The position numbers and the translations under genes were made by a program. Positions 56,608 to 64,000 of a stretch of DNA of 64,000 bases are shown piece after piece. Within the stretch, counting starts at the first letter, position 1. The number at the start of each line of letters is the position of its first letter. A model generated the notes under the pieces. It made no database searches. It was not told the DNA's origin and saw only the letters and a program-made list of their open reading frames with translations. The DNA is taken from the NCBI RefSeq assembly GCF_030816195.1, contig NZ_JAUSXS010000001.1:3495501-3559500 (forward strand). The letters run 5' to 3'. Origin of the DNA: Pseudomonas sp. W4I3. GTDB taxonomy: Bacteria; Pseudomonadota; Gammaproteobacteria; Pseudomonadales; Pseudomonadaceae.

Positions 56608-57096
56608 ATGCTTAATAGCGCAGCACAACAACTCACCACTGACGATTCTGAACTGCGTCGCAAGAACCGCGCCACCGTTGAACAATACATGCGTACCAAA
56701 GGCCAGGACCGTCTACGCCGACACGAACTGTTTACCGAAGACGGTGCAGGTGGTTTATGGACTACCGATACTGGCGCGCCGATTGTAATCAGTGGCAAAG
56801 CCAAACTGGCCGAACATGCTGTCTGGTCGCTCAAGTGTTTTCCGGATTGGGAATGGTACAACGTCAAGGTATTTGAAACCGATGACCCCAACCATATCTG
56901 GGTGGAGTGCGATGGCCACGGCAAGATTCTCTTCCCTGGTTACCCGGAAGGCTATTACGAGAACCACTTCCTGCATTCTTTCGAGTTGCAGGACGGCAAA
57001 GTAAAACGCAATCGCGAATTCATGAATGTTTTTCAACAATTACGCGCCTTGGGTATTCCAGTGCCGCACATCAAGCGTGAAGGCATTCCTACCTGA
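56608..57096 (+). CDS. phzB: Phenazine biosynthesis protein PhzB
   Basis: A 162-residue NTF2-fold enzyme catalysing or assisting the imine-forming condensation of two molecules derived from the PhzF product. It retains the active-site set H70, S74 and E137 (equal to H73, S77 and E140 in the structurally studied Burkholderia protein), unlike PhzA. The start is ATG 56608 with TTGGAGA upstream. It lies 24 bp after phzA. Confidence 0.95.
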   Translation: MLNSAAQQLTTDDSELRRKNRATVEQYMRTKGQDRLRRHELFTEDGAGGLWTTDTGAPIVISGKAKLAEHAVWSLKCFPDWEWYNVKVFETDDPNHIWVECDGHGKILFPGYPEGYYENHFLHSFELQDGKVKRNREFMNVFQQLRALGIPVPHIKREGIPT

Positions 57097-57133
57097 TTCT
57101 TTGGGCCTGATTTTTTGGCAGAGTGATCGCATC

Positions 57134-58336
57134 ATGGAAGACTTACTGAAACGGGTTCTAAGTTGTGAAGCGTTCCAGCAGCCTCAATGGAGCGAAGCTT
57201 CACAATTGCATGACGCGCAGGCCTACCTCAGGGACAGCGCGTCCCTGATTCGCGTCGAAGACATTCTGGTGCTGCGTGCCACCCTGGCCAGGGTCGCGGC
57301 TGGCGAAGCGATGATCATCCAGTGCGGTGACTGCGCCGAGGACATGGATGAAAGCGCTCCCGACCATGTGACGCGCAAAGCCGCAGTGCTGGACATCCTG
57401 GCCGGGGCATTTCGGCTGGTGACCCAGCAACCGGTGGTGCGGGTGGGACGGATTGCCGGGCAGTTTGCCAAGCCGCGCTCCAACCACAGCGAACGCATCG
57501 GCGATGTCGACTTGCCGGTGTACCGCGGCGACATGGTCAACGGCCGCGAAGCCGTGCGCGGCGATCGCCAGCATGATGCGCAACGCCTGGTGCGAGGCTA
57601 CCGCGCGGCGCAGGACATCATGGGCCACCTGGGATGGAAAGAACCGGCCGGCAAGGAGCAACTTACCGGCTCCCCCGCCTGGACCAGTCACGAGATGCTG
57701 GTGCTCGACTACGAACTGCCGCAAGTGCGCCAGGATGAACAGGGCCGGATTTTCCTTGGCTCAACCCACTGGCCGTGGATTGGCGAGCGCACCCGCCAGC
57801 TGACGGGCGCTCACGTGGCGCTGCTCAGCGAAGTCCTCAACCCGGTGGCCTGCAAGGTCGGCCCGGACATCACTCGGGATCAGTTGCTGAGCCTGTGCGA
57901 GCGCCTGGACCCCAGGCGCGAACCCGGGCGCTTGACCCTGATCGCGCGCATGGGCGCGCACAAGGTTGCCGACCGCCTGCCCCCGCTGGTTGAAGCGGTG
58001 CGCCAGGCTGGCCACAAGATCATCTGGCTCAGCGACCCAATGCACGGCAACACCATCGTCGCGCCCTGCGGTAACAAGACCCGCATGGTGCAGACCATCA
58101 CCGAGGAAATCACTGCCTTCAGACAGGCCGTGATCTCGGCCGGTGGCGTGGCCGGCGGCCTGCATCTGGAAACCACCCCCGATGACGTCAGCGAATGCGC
58201 CTCCGATGCCGCGGGCCTCAGCCAGGTGGCCAGCCACTACACAAGCCTGTGCGACCCGCGCCTGAACCCCTGGCAAGCCATTACTGCGGTGATGGCCTGG
58301 AAAACGCTGCCCTCCTCCCCCCTTGCTTCACTTTGA
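57134..58336 (+). CDS. phzC: Type II DAHP synthase PhzC
   Basis: A 400-residue class II 3-deoxy-D-arabino-heptulosonate-7-phosphate synthase, which draws carbon from PEP and erythrose-4-phosphate into the shikimate pathway for phenazine production. Metal and substrate motifs are [43 protein letters not shown] and [10 protein letters not shown], all intact. It is shorter than plant-type enzymes, missing the N-terminal regulatory extension, in line with feedback insensitivity. ATG 57134 is chosen to give the known MEDLLKRVL start; the ribosome site is weak. The frame is open further upstream inside phzB. Confidence 0.94.
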   Translation: MEDLLKRVLSCEAFQQPQWSEASQLHDAQAYLRDSASLIRVEDILVLRATLARVAAGEAMIIQCGDCAEDMDESAPDHVTRKAAVLDILAGAFRLVTQQPVVRVGRIAGQFAKPRSNHSERIGDVDLPVYRGDMVNGREAVRGDRQHDAQRLVRGYRAAQDIMGHLGWKEPAGKEQLTGSPAWTSHEMLVLDYELPQVRQDEQGRIFLGSTHWPWIGERTRQLTGAHVALLSEVLNPVACKVGPDITRDQLLSLCERLDPRREPGRLTLIARMGAHKVADRLPPLVEAVRQAGHKIIWLSDPMHGNTIVAPCGNKTRMVQTITEEITAFRQAVISAGGVAGGLHLETTPDDVSECASDAAGLSQVASHYTSLCDPRLNPWQAITAVMAWKTLPSSPLASL

Positions 58337-58351
58337 CTGGAGTTTGTCGCC

Positions 58352-58975
58352 ATGACCGGCATTCCATCGATCGTTCCTTACGCCCTGCCCACTTCCCGCG
58401 ACCTGCCCCCCAACCTTGCGCAATGGCGCATCGACCCCGAGCGCGCCGTGCTGTTGGTGCATGACATGCAGCGCTACTTCCTGCGGCCCTTGCCGGATGC
58501 GTTGCGTGATGAAGTCGTGCGCAATGCTGCACGCATCCGCCAGTGGGCTGCCGCCAACGGCGTGCCGGTGGCCTATACCGCCCAACCGGGCAGCATGAAC
58601 GAGGAACAACGCGGGTTGCTCAAGGATTTCTGGGGGCCGGGCATGAAGGCCAGCCCGGCCGACCGCGAGGTGGTCGACGCCCTCACGCCCCAACCCGGTG
58701 ACTGGCAGCTGACCAAATGGCGCTACAGCGCGTTCTTCAACTCCGACTTGCTGCAACGCCTGCACGCCAGCGGGCGCGATCAGTTGATCCTGTGCGGGGT
58801 GTATGCGCACGTCGGCGTGCTGATTTCCAGCGTGGATGCGTATTCCAACGATATCCAACCCTTCCTCGTTGCCGACGCTATCGCCGACTTCAGCAAGGAG
58901 CACCACTGGATGGCCATGGAATACGCCGCCAGCCGTTGCGCCATGGTCATCACCACCGACGAGGTGGTGCTATGA
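58352..58975 (+). CDS. phzD: Isochorismatase-type hydrolase PhzD
   Basis: A 207-residue isochorismatase-fold enzyme that cleaves the vinyl ether of 2-amino-2-deoxyisochorismate (ADIC) to give trans-2,3-dihydro-3-hydroxyanthranilate (DHHA). Active-site D38 (VHDMQRYF) and K122 (LTKWRYSAF) are in the known positions. Its stop overlaps the phzE start (ATGA). ACTGGAG precedes the ATG. Confidence 0.96.
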   Translation: MTGIPSIVPYALPTSRDLPPNLAQWRIDPERAVLLVHDMQRYFLRPLPDALRDEVVRNAARIRQWAAANGVPVAYTAQPGSMNEEQRGLLKDFWGPGMKASPADREVVDALTPQPGDWQLTKWRYSAFFNSDLLQRLHASGRDQLILCGVYAHVGVLISSVDAYSNDIQPFLVADAIADFSKEHHWMAMEYAASRCAMVITTDEVVL

Positions 58976-60885
58976 GCCAAGCCGCCGCCCGCCTGATGGA
59001 GCGCATCCTGCAACCGGTGCCCGAGCCGTTTGCCCTCTTGTATCGCCCGGAAACCAGCGGCCCCGGGCTGCTGAATGTGCTGCTTGGCGAAATGTCGGAG
59101 CCACACTTGCTGGCCGATATCGACCTGCCTGCGCCTTCGGTCGGAGCCCCTCGCCTGGATGTGCTGACGCTGATTCCCTACCGCCAGATTGCCGAGCGCG
59201 GCTTCGAGGCGGTGGACGATCAGTCGCCGCTGCTGGCGATGAAGATTACCGAACAGCAATCCATCGGCATCGAGCAGTTGCTGGCGTTGCTGCCCAACGT
59301 GCCGATCCAATTGAACAACGAACGCTTCGACCTCAGCGACGCCCGTTATGCCGAGATCGTCAGCCAAGTGATCGCCAACGAAATCGGCTCCGGGGAAGGC
59401 GCCAACTTCGTGATCAAGCGCACCTTTGTGGCGGAGATCAGCGAGTACGGCCCGGCCAGTGCGCTGTCGTTCTTTCGTCATCTGCTGGAGCGGGAAAAAG
59501 GCGTCTATTGGACCTTCATCATCCATACCGGCAACCGTACCTTCGTCGGCGCATCCCCCGAGCGCCACATCAGCGTCAAGGACGGGCTGGCGGTAATGAA
59601 CCCCATCAGCGGCACTTACCGCTACCCGCCTGCAGGCCCGAGCCTGAGCGAGGTCATGGATTTTCTCGCTGACCGCAAGGAGGCTGACGAGCTGTACATG
59701 GTGGTCGATGAAGAACTGAAAATGATGGCGCGTATTTGTGAAGACGGCGGGCACGTACTCGGTCCCTACCTCAAGGAAATGACGCATCTGGCCCACACCG
59801 AGTACTTCATTGAAGGCAAGACCCGCCGCGATGTGCGCGAAATCCTGCATGAGACCCTGTTCGCGCCGACGGTGACCGGCAGCCCGCTGGAAAGCGCCTG
59901 TCGCGTGATCCGGCGCTATGAACCGCAAGGCCGGGCGTACTACAGCGGCATGGCAGCACTGATCGGCAGCGATGGCAAAGGTGGACGCTCCCTGGACTCG
60001 GCGATCCTGATTCGTACCGCCGATATCAATAACAGTGGGCAGGTGCGCATCAGCGTGGGTTCGACCATCGTGCGGCACTCCGAACCGATGACCGAAGCCG
60101 CCGAAAGCCGGGCCAAGGCCGCAGGCCTGATCGCCGCGCTGAAAAACCAGGCGCCCTCGCGCTTCGGCAGCCACCTGCAGGTGCGCGCGGCATTGGCCAG
60201 CCGCAATGCCTATGTCTCCGATTTCTGGTTGATGAACAGCCAGCAGCGGCAACAGACACAGGCCGACTTCAGCGGGCGCCAAGTGCTGATCGTCGACGCC
60301 GAAGACACGTTCACCTCGATGATCGCCAAACAGCTGCGGGCTCTGGGCCTGGTGGTGACGGTGCGCAGCTTCGCCGACGAGTACAGCTTCGACGGTTACG
60401 ACCTGGTCATCATGGGCCCTGGGCCTGGCAACCCGAGCGACGTGCATGTGCCGAAAATCGACCATCTGCACGTGGCCATCCGTTCGTTGCTCAGCCAGCA
60501 ACGACCGTTCCTCGCGGTGTGCCTGAGTCACCAGGTGTTGAGCCTGTGCCTGGGCCTGGAGCTGCAACGCAGGGCCTTACCCAACCAGGGCGTGCAAAAA
60601 CAGATCGACCTGTTCGGCAACGCCGAACGGGTGGGTTTCTACAATACGTTCGCGGCCCGCAGTAGCAGTGACCGCCTGGACGTCGACGGCATCGGCACCG
60701 TCGAGATCAGTCGCGACAGCGAGACCGGCGAGGTACACGCCCTGCGTGGGCCGTCGTTTGCCTCCATGCAGTTTCATGCCGAGTCGCTGCTGACCCAGGA
60801 AGGTCCGCGCATCATCGCCGACCTGCTGCGACACGCCCTCCTCCACACAGCTGTCGACAGCAGCGTTTCGGTTGCCGGGAGATAA
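58972..60885 (+). CDS. phzE: ADIC synthase PhzE
   Basis: A 637-residue fusion of a chorismate-binding MST domain (about 1-400) and a class I glutamine amidotransferase domain (about 430-630). It converts chorismate and ammonia to ADIC. The chorismate domain has [26 protein letters not shown] and the [22 protein letters not shown] blocks. The amidotransferase triad is the Cys in [13 protein letters not shown] with the His and Glu in [10 protein letters not shown]. The frame is open upstream into phzD, but the ATG at 58972 overlapping the phzD stop gives the usual length. A 595-codon antisense frame is a shadow. Confidence 0.95.
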   Translation: MSQAAARLMERILQPVPEPFALLYRPETSGPGLLNVLLGEMSEPHLLADIDLPAPSVGAPRLDVLTLIPYRQIAERGFEAVDDQSPLLAMKITEQQSIGIEQLLALLPNVPIQLNNERFDLSDARYAEIVSQVIANEIGSGEGANFVIKRTFVAEISEYGPASALSFFRHLLEREKGVYWTFIIHTGNRTFVGASPERHISVKDGLAVMNPISGTYRYPPAGPSLSEVMDFLADRKEADELYMVVDEELKMMARICEDGGHVLGPYLKEMTHLAHTEYFIEGKTRRDVREILHETLFAPTVTGSPLESACRVIRRYEPQGRAYYSGMAALIGSDGKGGRSLDSAILIRTADINNSGQVRISVGSTIVRHSEPMTEAAESRAKAAGLIAALKNQAPSRFGSHLQVRAALASRNAYVSDFWLMNSQQRQQTQADFSGRQVLIVDAEDTFTSMIAKQLRALGLVVTVRSFADEYSFDGYDLVIMGPGPGNPSDVHVPKIDHLHVAIRSLLSQQRPFLAVCLSHQVLSLCLGLELQRRALPNQGVQKQIDLFGNAERVGFYNTFAARSSSDRLDVDGIGTVEISRDSETGEVHALRGPSFASMQFHAESLLTQEGPRIIADLLRHALLHTAVDSSVSVAGR

Positions 60886-60887
60886 CC

Positions 60888-61724
60888 ATGCACCACTACG
60901 TCATCATCGACGCCTTTGCCAGCGTCCCGCTGGAAGGCAATCCGGTCGCGGTGTTCTTTGACGCCGATGACCTGCCGCCCGCGCAAATGCAACGCATCGC
61001 CCGGGAGATGAACCTCTCGGAGACCACCTTCGTGCTCAAGCCACGTAACGGTGGGGATGCGCTGATCCGGATTTTCACTCCGGTCAACGAGCTGCCCTTC
61101 GCCGGCCACCCATTGCTGGGTACGGCGATTGCCCTGGGTGCGCATACCGACAATCACCGGCTGTACCTGGAAACCTGGGTGGGCACCATTCCCTTCGAGC
61201 TGGAGCGCCAGAACGGCAACGTAATCGCCGCCAGCATGGACCAGCCGATTCCGACGTGGGAAGCCTTGGGTCGCGACGCTGAACTGCTCAAGGCCTTGGG
61301 CATCAGTGGCTCGACCTTCCCCATCGAGATTTATCACAACGGTCCGCGCCATGTGTTTGTCGGCCTGCCGAGCATTGAAGCCTTGTCAGCCTTGCACCCC
61401 GACCACCGTGCTTTGTCGAGCTTCCACGACATGGCGATCAATTGTTTTGCCGGCGCGGGACGGCAGTGGCGCAGCCGGATGTTCTCACCGGCCTACGGCG
61501 TGGTCGAGGACGCGGCCACGGGCTCGGCTGCCGGGCCATTAGCGATTCATCTGGCGCGCCATGGCCAGATAGCGTTCGGCCAGCCGGTGGAAATCCTGCA
61601 GGGTGTGGAAATCGGTCGCCCTTCACTGATGTTCGCCAAAGCCGAGGGCCGCGCCGAGCACCTGACGCGCGTCGAGGTGTCCGGTCATGGCGTCACCTTC
61701 GGACGCGGGACCATCGTGCTATGA
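60888..61724 (+). CDS. phzF: DHHA isomerase PhzF
   Basis: A 278-residue diaminopimelate-epimerase-fold isomerase that turns DHHA into the unstable ketone that dimerises. The acid-base E45 (NLSETTFVL), H74 ([11 protein letters not shown]) and D208 ([13 protein letters not shown]) are all at the positions known from structural work. GGGAGATAACC precedes the ATG, two bases after the phzE stop. It overlaps phzG by four bases. Confidence 0.96.
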   Translation: MHHYVIIDAFASVPLEGNPVAVFFDADDLPPAQMQRIAREMNLSETTFVLKPRNGGDALIRIFTPVNELPFAGHPLLGTAIALGAHTDNHRLYLETWVGTIPFELERQNGNVIAASMDQPIPTWEALGRDAELLKALGISGSTFPIEIYHNGPRHVFVGLPSIEALSALHPDHRALSSFHDMAINCFAGAGRQWRSRMFSPAYGVVEDAATGSAAGPLAIHLARHGQIAFGQPVEILQGVEIGRPSLMFAKAEGRAEHLTRVEVSGHGVTFGRGTIVL

Positions 61725-62389
61725 ACCGCTCAATACAAGGCACCCCGCTGCTGGGCAAAGGTATGTCGGAATCCCTCACCGGCACGCTGGATGCACCGTT
61801 CCCCGAGTATCAGACACTGCCCGCCGACCCCATGAGCGTGTTGCGCAACTGGCTGGAGCGTGCGCGGCGCGTGGGCATCCGCGAGCCCAGGGCGCTGGCG
61901 CTGGCCACGGCCGATAGCCAGGGCCGGCCCTCTACGCGAATCGTGGTCATCAGCGAGATAAGTGACCGCGGCGTGGTGTTCAGCACCCACGCGGGGAGCC
62001 AAAAAGGCCGTGAACTGGCGCATAACCCGTGGGCCTCGGGGGTGCTGTATTGGCGCGAAACCAGTCAGCAGATCATCCTCAATGGCCAGGCCGTGCGCTT
62101 GCCGCAGGTCAAGGCTGACGAGGCGTGGCTCAAGCGCCCGTATGTCACGCACCCGATGTCATCGGTGTCTCACCAGAGCGAAGAACTGACGGACGTGCAG
62201 GCCATGCGCAACGCCGCCAGGCAATTGGCCGACGCGCAAGGCCCGCTGCCGCGTCCCGAGGGCTATTGCGTGTTCGAACTGCGATTCGAATCGCTGGAGT
62301 TCTGGGGCAATGGGCAGGAACGGTTGCATGAGCGGTTGCGCTATGACCGCAGTGACACGGGCTGGCGAGTGCGGCGTTTGCAGCCCTGA
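61721..62389 (+). CDS. phzG: FMN-dependent oxidase PhzG
   Basis: A 222-residue protein of the pyridoxamine-5-phosphate oxidase fold that carries out late oxidation and aromatisation toward phenazine-1-carboxylate. FMN-binding segments are [32 protein letters not shown] and [14 protein letters not shown]; the C-terminus [16 protein letters not shown]...WRVRRLQP is typical. The ATG at 61721 overlaps the phzF stop; the frame is open far upstream but that part is shadow. It is the last phz gene; no phenazine-tailoring gene follows. Confidence 0.95.
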   Translation: MNRSIQGTPLLGKGMSESLTGTLDAPFPEYQTLPADPMSVLRNWLERARRVGIREPRALALATADSQGRPSTRIVVISEISDRGVVFSTHAGSQKGRELAHNPWASGVLYWRETSQQIILNGQAVRLPQVKADEAWLKRPYVTHPMSSVSHQSEELTDVQAMRNAARQLADAQGPLPRPEGYCVFELRFESLEFWGNGQERLHERLRYDRSDTGWRVRRLQP

Positions 62390-62406
62390 GGCGAACAGGC
62401 ATCGAA

Positions 62407-62446
62407 CCCTCTGGTACTCCTGCGAGGGCAGCACCAGGGGGTTTTT
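62407..62446 (+). terminator. Rho-independent terminator of the phz operon
   Basis: CCCTCTGGT (62407-62415) pairs with ACCAGGGGG (62433-62441), with one weak T-G pair, and is followed by TTTTT at 62442-62446. It lies 18 bp after the phzG stop and closes the operon. Confidence 0.85.
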
Positions 62447-62453
62447 CTGCGCG

Positions 62454-62831
62454 TTATTTGGCGGTCGCGGCCTGCTCGATCAAGCGAGCCACGGGCGCCG
62501 GGTTTGAGACCATCACCACGTGGGACGCGCCCTTTACCACCTCCACGGCCTTAGCGTGCGCTCGCTTGGCCATGAAGGCCAGGGCCTGGGGCGGGATGTT
62601 TGTCCTGGTCGCCGTAAATGGACCAGCTTGGGATGTGCTTCCAGGCTGGCGTGCCGAATGGCTCGTTCAGCGCGGCGTCGGTGACCGGACGCTGGGTTGC
62701 GACCATCAATGCCGCTTGCGCGGCGGGAACGTCAGCGGCGAATTGCTGGTGGGTTTTTCGGTCTGTGCGAACGCGTTCGCACCGGCAAACAGGCAGGCTG
62801 CGACGGCCAGCGAGGCAAGGGTTTTTTTCAT
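62454..62831 (-). pseudogene. Decayed exported alpha/beta hydrolase
   Basis: The N-terminus is sound: ATG 62831 with ACGGAG upstream and a Sec signal (MKKTLASLAVAACLFAGANA, then FAQTEKPT). After TEKPT the reading frame runs out at a TGA, while the next frame gives FAADVPAAQAALMVATQRPV and ALNEPFGTPAWKHIPSWSIYGDQDK, the late part of an alpha/beta hydrolase. A third frame then gives FMAKRAHAKAVEVVKGASHV, the region with the catalytic His, ending at 62454. So a large internal deletion (about 450-500 bp by comparison with normal length) and a 2-base loss after GDQDK have destroyed the gene. The missing part includes the nucleophile. Confidence 0.8.
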
Positions 62832-62854
62832 GGGCAACTCCGTTGAGTCTGGGG

Positions 62855-63364
62855 TTATGGGGCGTACCGTGTGAACACGAAATCATGGTTTTTAACGCGT
62901 GCCTGGTGGCAGGCAAAACACGTCTCGTGCTGCGCCTGATCGACCGCCTTGCCGTTGATAAAACGGCCAAAGCCCCACCCGCCGCTCGCGGCGTACTTGC
63001 TCGAATCCTTCACCATCACTTGAACCGTTGTGGCTGCGCCCGGTATGGAAGCCGGCTCGAATTCGGGCGATTGCACGTGCTTCCAGGCCAGTTTCACCAG
63101 CACCGTGCCGTCGGGAAAAGGCAGCGCTGAGTCGTGGTAGGCCTTGATCGCCAGGTCATTGCCGACCACGGCGCGCAATTCGTTCAAGGGGGCGGCTTCC
63201 TGCGCTGGGGCGATCAGCGCCCACTTACGATAGCCTTCGGGAATTTTTACGCCGTAGATCGGCGAAGCGTCGCCGTCAGCGCTATCGCCCATTGCGGCAC
63301 CCGTGACGGTGAGCGCAACCGCTGCAACAGCCCTGGACAGGACGGCCAGATGCATGAGTTTCAT
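62855..63364 (-). CDS. Cytochrome P460-family protein
   Basis: A 169-residue exported c-type cytochrome. The signal peptide is MKLMHLAVLSRAVAAVALTVTGAAMG; the mature domain has YRKWALIAP near the start, WGFGRFINGK, and near the end the single heme motif CFACH (CXXCH) in HETCFACHQARVKNHDFVFT, the P460 arrangement. Family members oxidise hydroxylamine or bind nitric oxide, but many in non-nitrifiers are untested. It lies between two alpha/beta hydrolase genes on the same strand, probably one transcript. Confidence 0.85.
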   Translation of the reverse strand: MKLMHLAVLSRAVAAVALTVTGAAMGDSADGDASPIYGVKIPEGYRKWALIAPAQEAAPLNELRAVVGNDLAIKAYHDSALPFPDGTVLVKLAWKHVQSPEFEPASIPGAATTVQVMVKDSSKYAASGGWGFGRFINGKAVDQAQHETCFACHQARVKNHDFVFTRYAP

Positions 63365-63378
63365 CGTGGCTCTCCCTG

Positions 63379-64000
63379 TCAGAGGTGATCGGCGTCAACC
63401 ACCGCCTGGGCGAACGCTTGCGGCGCTTCCTGGGGCAGGTTGTGCCCTACTCCACCGCTGACAAGGCGGAATTCATACTTGCCGGTGAAGCGTTTTGCAT
63501 AAGCCTCGGCCGGCGGATGGGGCGCGCCGTTCGCATCGCCTTCCATCGTGATAGTCGGCACGCTGATGGAAGGAAATGCCGCCAGTTTCTTCTCGATCGC
63601 GTCGTACTTGGGCTCGCCTTTGACCAGGTTCAAACGCCAGCGATAGTTGAAGATCGACACGGCCACGTGATCGGGGTTGTGCAGGGAAGCCGCGCTGCGA
63701 TCAAACGTGGCGTCGTCGAAATTCCACTTTGGCGACGCCAGCTTCCAGATGAGCTTGGCGAAGTCATGGGTGTTTTTCTCGTAACCCAGACGGCCGCGCT
63801 CGGTCGCGAAGTAGAACTGGTACCACCACTGCAACTCGGCCGCTGGCGGCAGTGGCGCCTGGCCCGCCTCCTGGCTGCCGATCAGGTAGCCGCTCACCGC
63901 GACCAGCGCTTTGACTCGTTCCGGCCACAGTGCGGCAACGATATCGGCGGTGCGGGCGCCCCAGTCAAACCCACCCAGCACGGCCTTGTTGATCTTCAGC
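63379..64000 (-). CDS. Alpha/beta hydrolase, C-terminal part (runs off window)
   Basis: The last 206 codons of an alpha/beta hydrolase; the N-terminus lies past the window end. The frame is open to base 64000. The nucleophile elbow is GGFDWGARTADIVAALWPERV, with Asp in GFDWG as nucleophile, the arrangement of epoxide hydrolases and haloalkane dehalogenases. The catalytic His is in SGGVGHNLPQEAP, and MEGDANGAPHPP probably holds the third acid. The substrate is unknown. It is the first of three same-strand genes, 14 bp ahead of the cytochrome P460. Confidence 0.85.
   Translation of the reverse strand, partial: LKINKAVLGGFDWGARTADIVAALWPERVKALVAVSGYLIGSQEAGQAPLPPAAELQWWYQFYFATERGRLGYEKNTHDFAKLIWKLASPKWNFDDATFDRSAASLHNPDHVAVSIFNYRWRLNLVKGEPKYDAIEKKLAAFPSISVPTITMEGDANGAPHPPAEAYAKRFTGKYEFRLVSGGVGHNLPQEAPQAFAQAVVDADHL

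Noticed and set aside
58780..60567. 595-codon open frame on - opposite phzD/phzE
   Set aside because: Shadow of phzE; amino-acid composition is typical of antisense frames in GC-rich genes.

Overview
The window reads as chromosome from a fluorescent Pseudomonas (P. fluorescens group; the phenazine locus order matches that of P. fluorescens/synxantha 2-79). The grounds are high GC with short overlapping operons, the typical pseudomonad REP sequence (GTGGGAGGGGGCTTGCTCCC), an arn lipid A operon, and a complete quorum-regulated phzI/phzR-phzABCDEFG locus. The species assignment is inference.

Layout. 0-1 kb: end of a GNAT acetyltransferase and an Asp/Glu racemase family gene. 1.2-4.9 kb: a small terpene cluster, with a class I terpene synthase fused to a cytochrome P450 (frameshifted in the P450 part), a translationally coupled SAM methyltransferase and a type I IPP isomerase. 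5-8 kb: a small orphan protein, a DUF3313 lipoprotein, a DUF1254/DUF1214 exported protein and a single-domain response regulator. 8.2-11.8 kb: a 1213-residue protein whose C-terminus carries a YopT/AvrPphB-like Cys-His-Asp pattern. 12-22 kb: a signalling block of two large sensor kinases, CheR, CheB, a receiver-kinase, a receiver and a KaiC-like double ATPase, but no chemoreceptor. 22-33 kb: a TPR protein, then branched-chain acyl-CoA catabolism (AMP ligase, SDR, thiolase, acyl-CoA dehydrogenase and enoyl-CoA hydratase on +; acyl-CoA dehydrogenase and 3-hydroxyisobutyryl-CoA hydrolase on -). The convergent gap between the two arms holds 181-bp tandem repeats containing REPINs, the last of which is split by an IS481-type element.

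33-44 kb: an HPP membrane protein, a short orphan, and the arn operon on the minus strand (arnC-arnA-arnD-arnT-arnE-arnF-ugd-GT39) with no arnB in front. 44-49 kb: an exported protein, a lone tyrosine recombinase, a Bcr/CflA exporter and a methyl-accepting chemotaxis protein. 49-52.5 kb: a visibly A+T-richer accessory stretch with a membrane-anchored orphan and a large PD-(D/E)XK nuclease-like protein. 52.5-54.2 kb: a PRISE-like reductase, a CsbD-like membrane-anchored protein and the stump of an MmcQ/YjbR gene.

54.2-62.4 kb: the phenazine locus. phzI and phzR converge on a shared hairpin. Similar lux-type palindromes with nearly equal spacing to TATAAA boxes precede phzI and phzA. The seven biosynthetic genes form one tightly packed operon closed by a terminator. 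No phzO, phzM, phzS or phzH is present, so the expected product is phenazine-1-carboxylate. 62.4-64 kb: on the minus strand, a decayed alpha/beta hydrolase, a cytochrome P460 and an alpha/beta hydrolase running off the window.

No tRNA, rRNA or CRISPR array was recognised. The least conventional content is the terpene synthase-P450 fusion cluster, the 1213-residue C58-like protein and the REPIN/IS repeat structure. All functions are read from motifs and context, without database searches.
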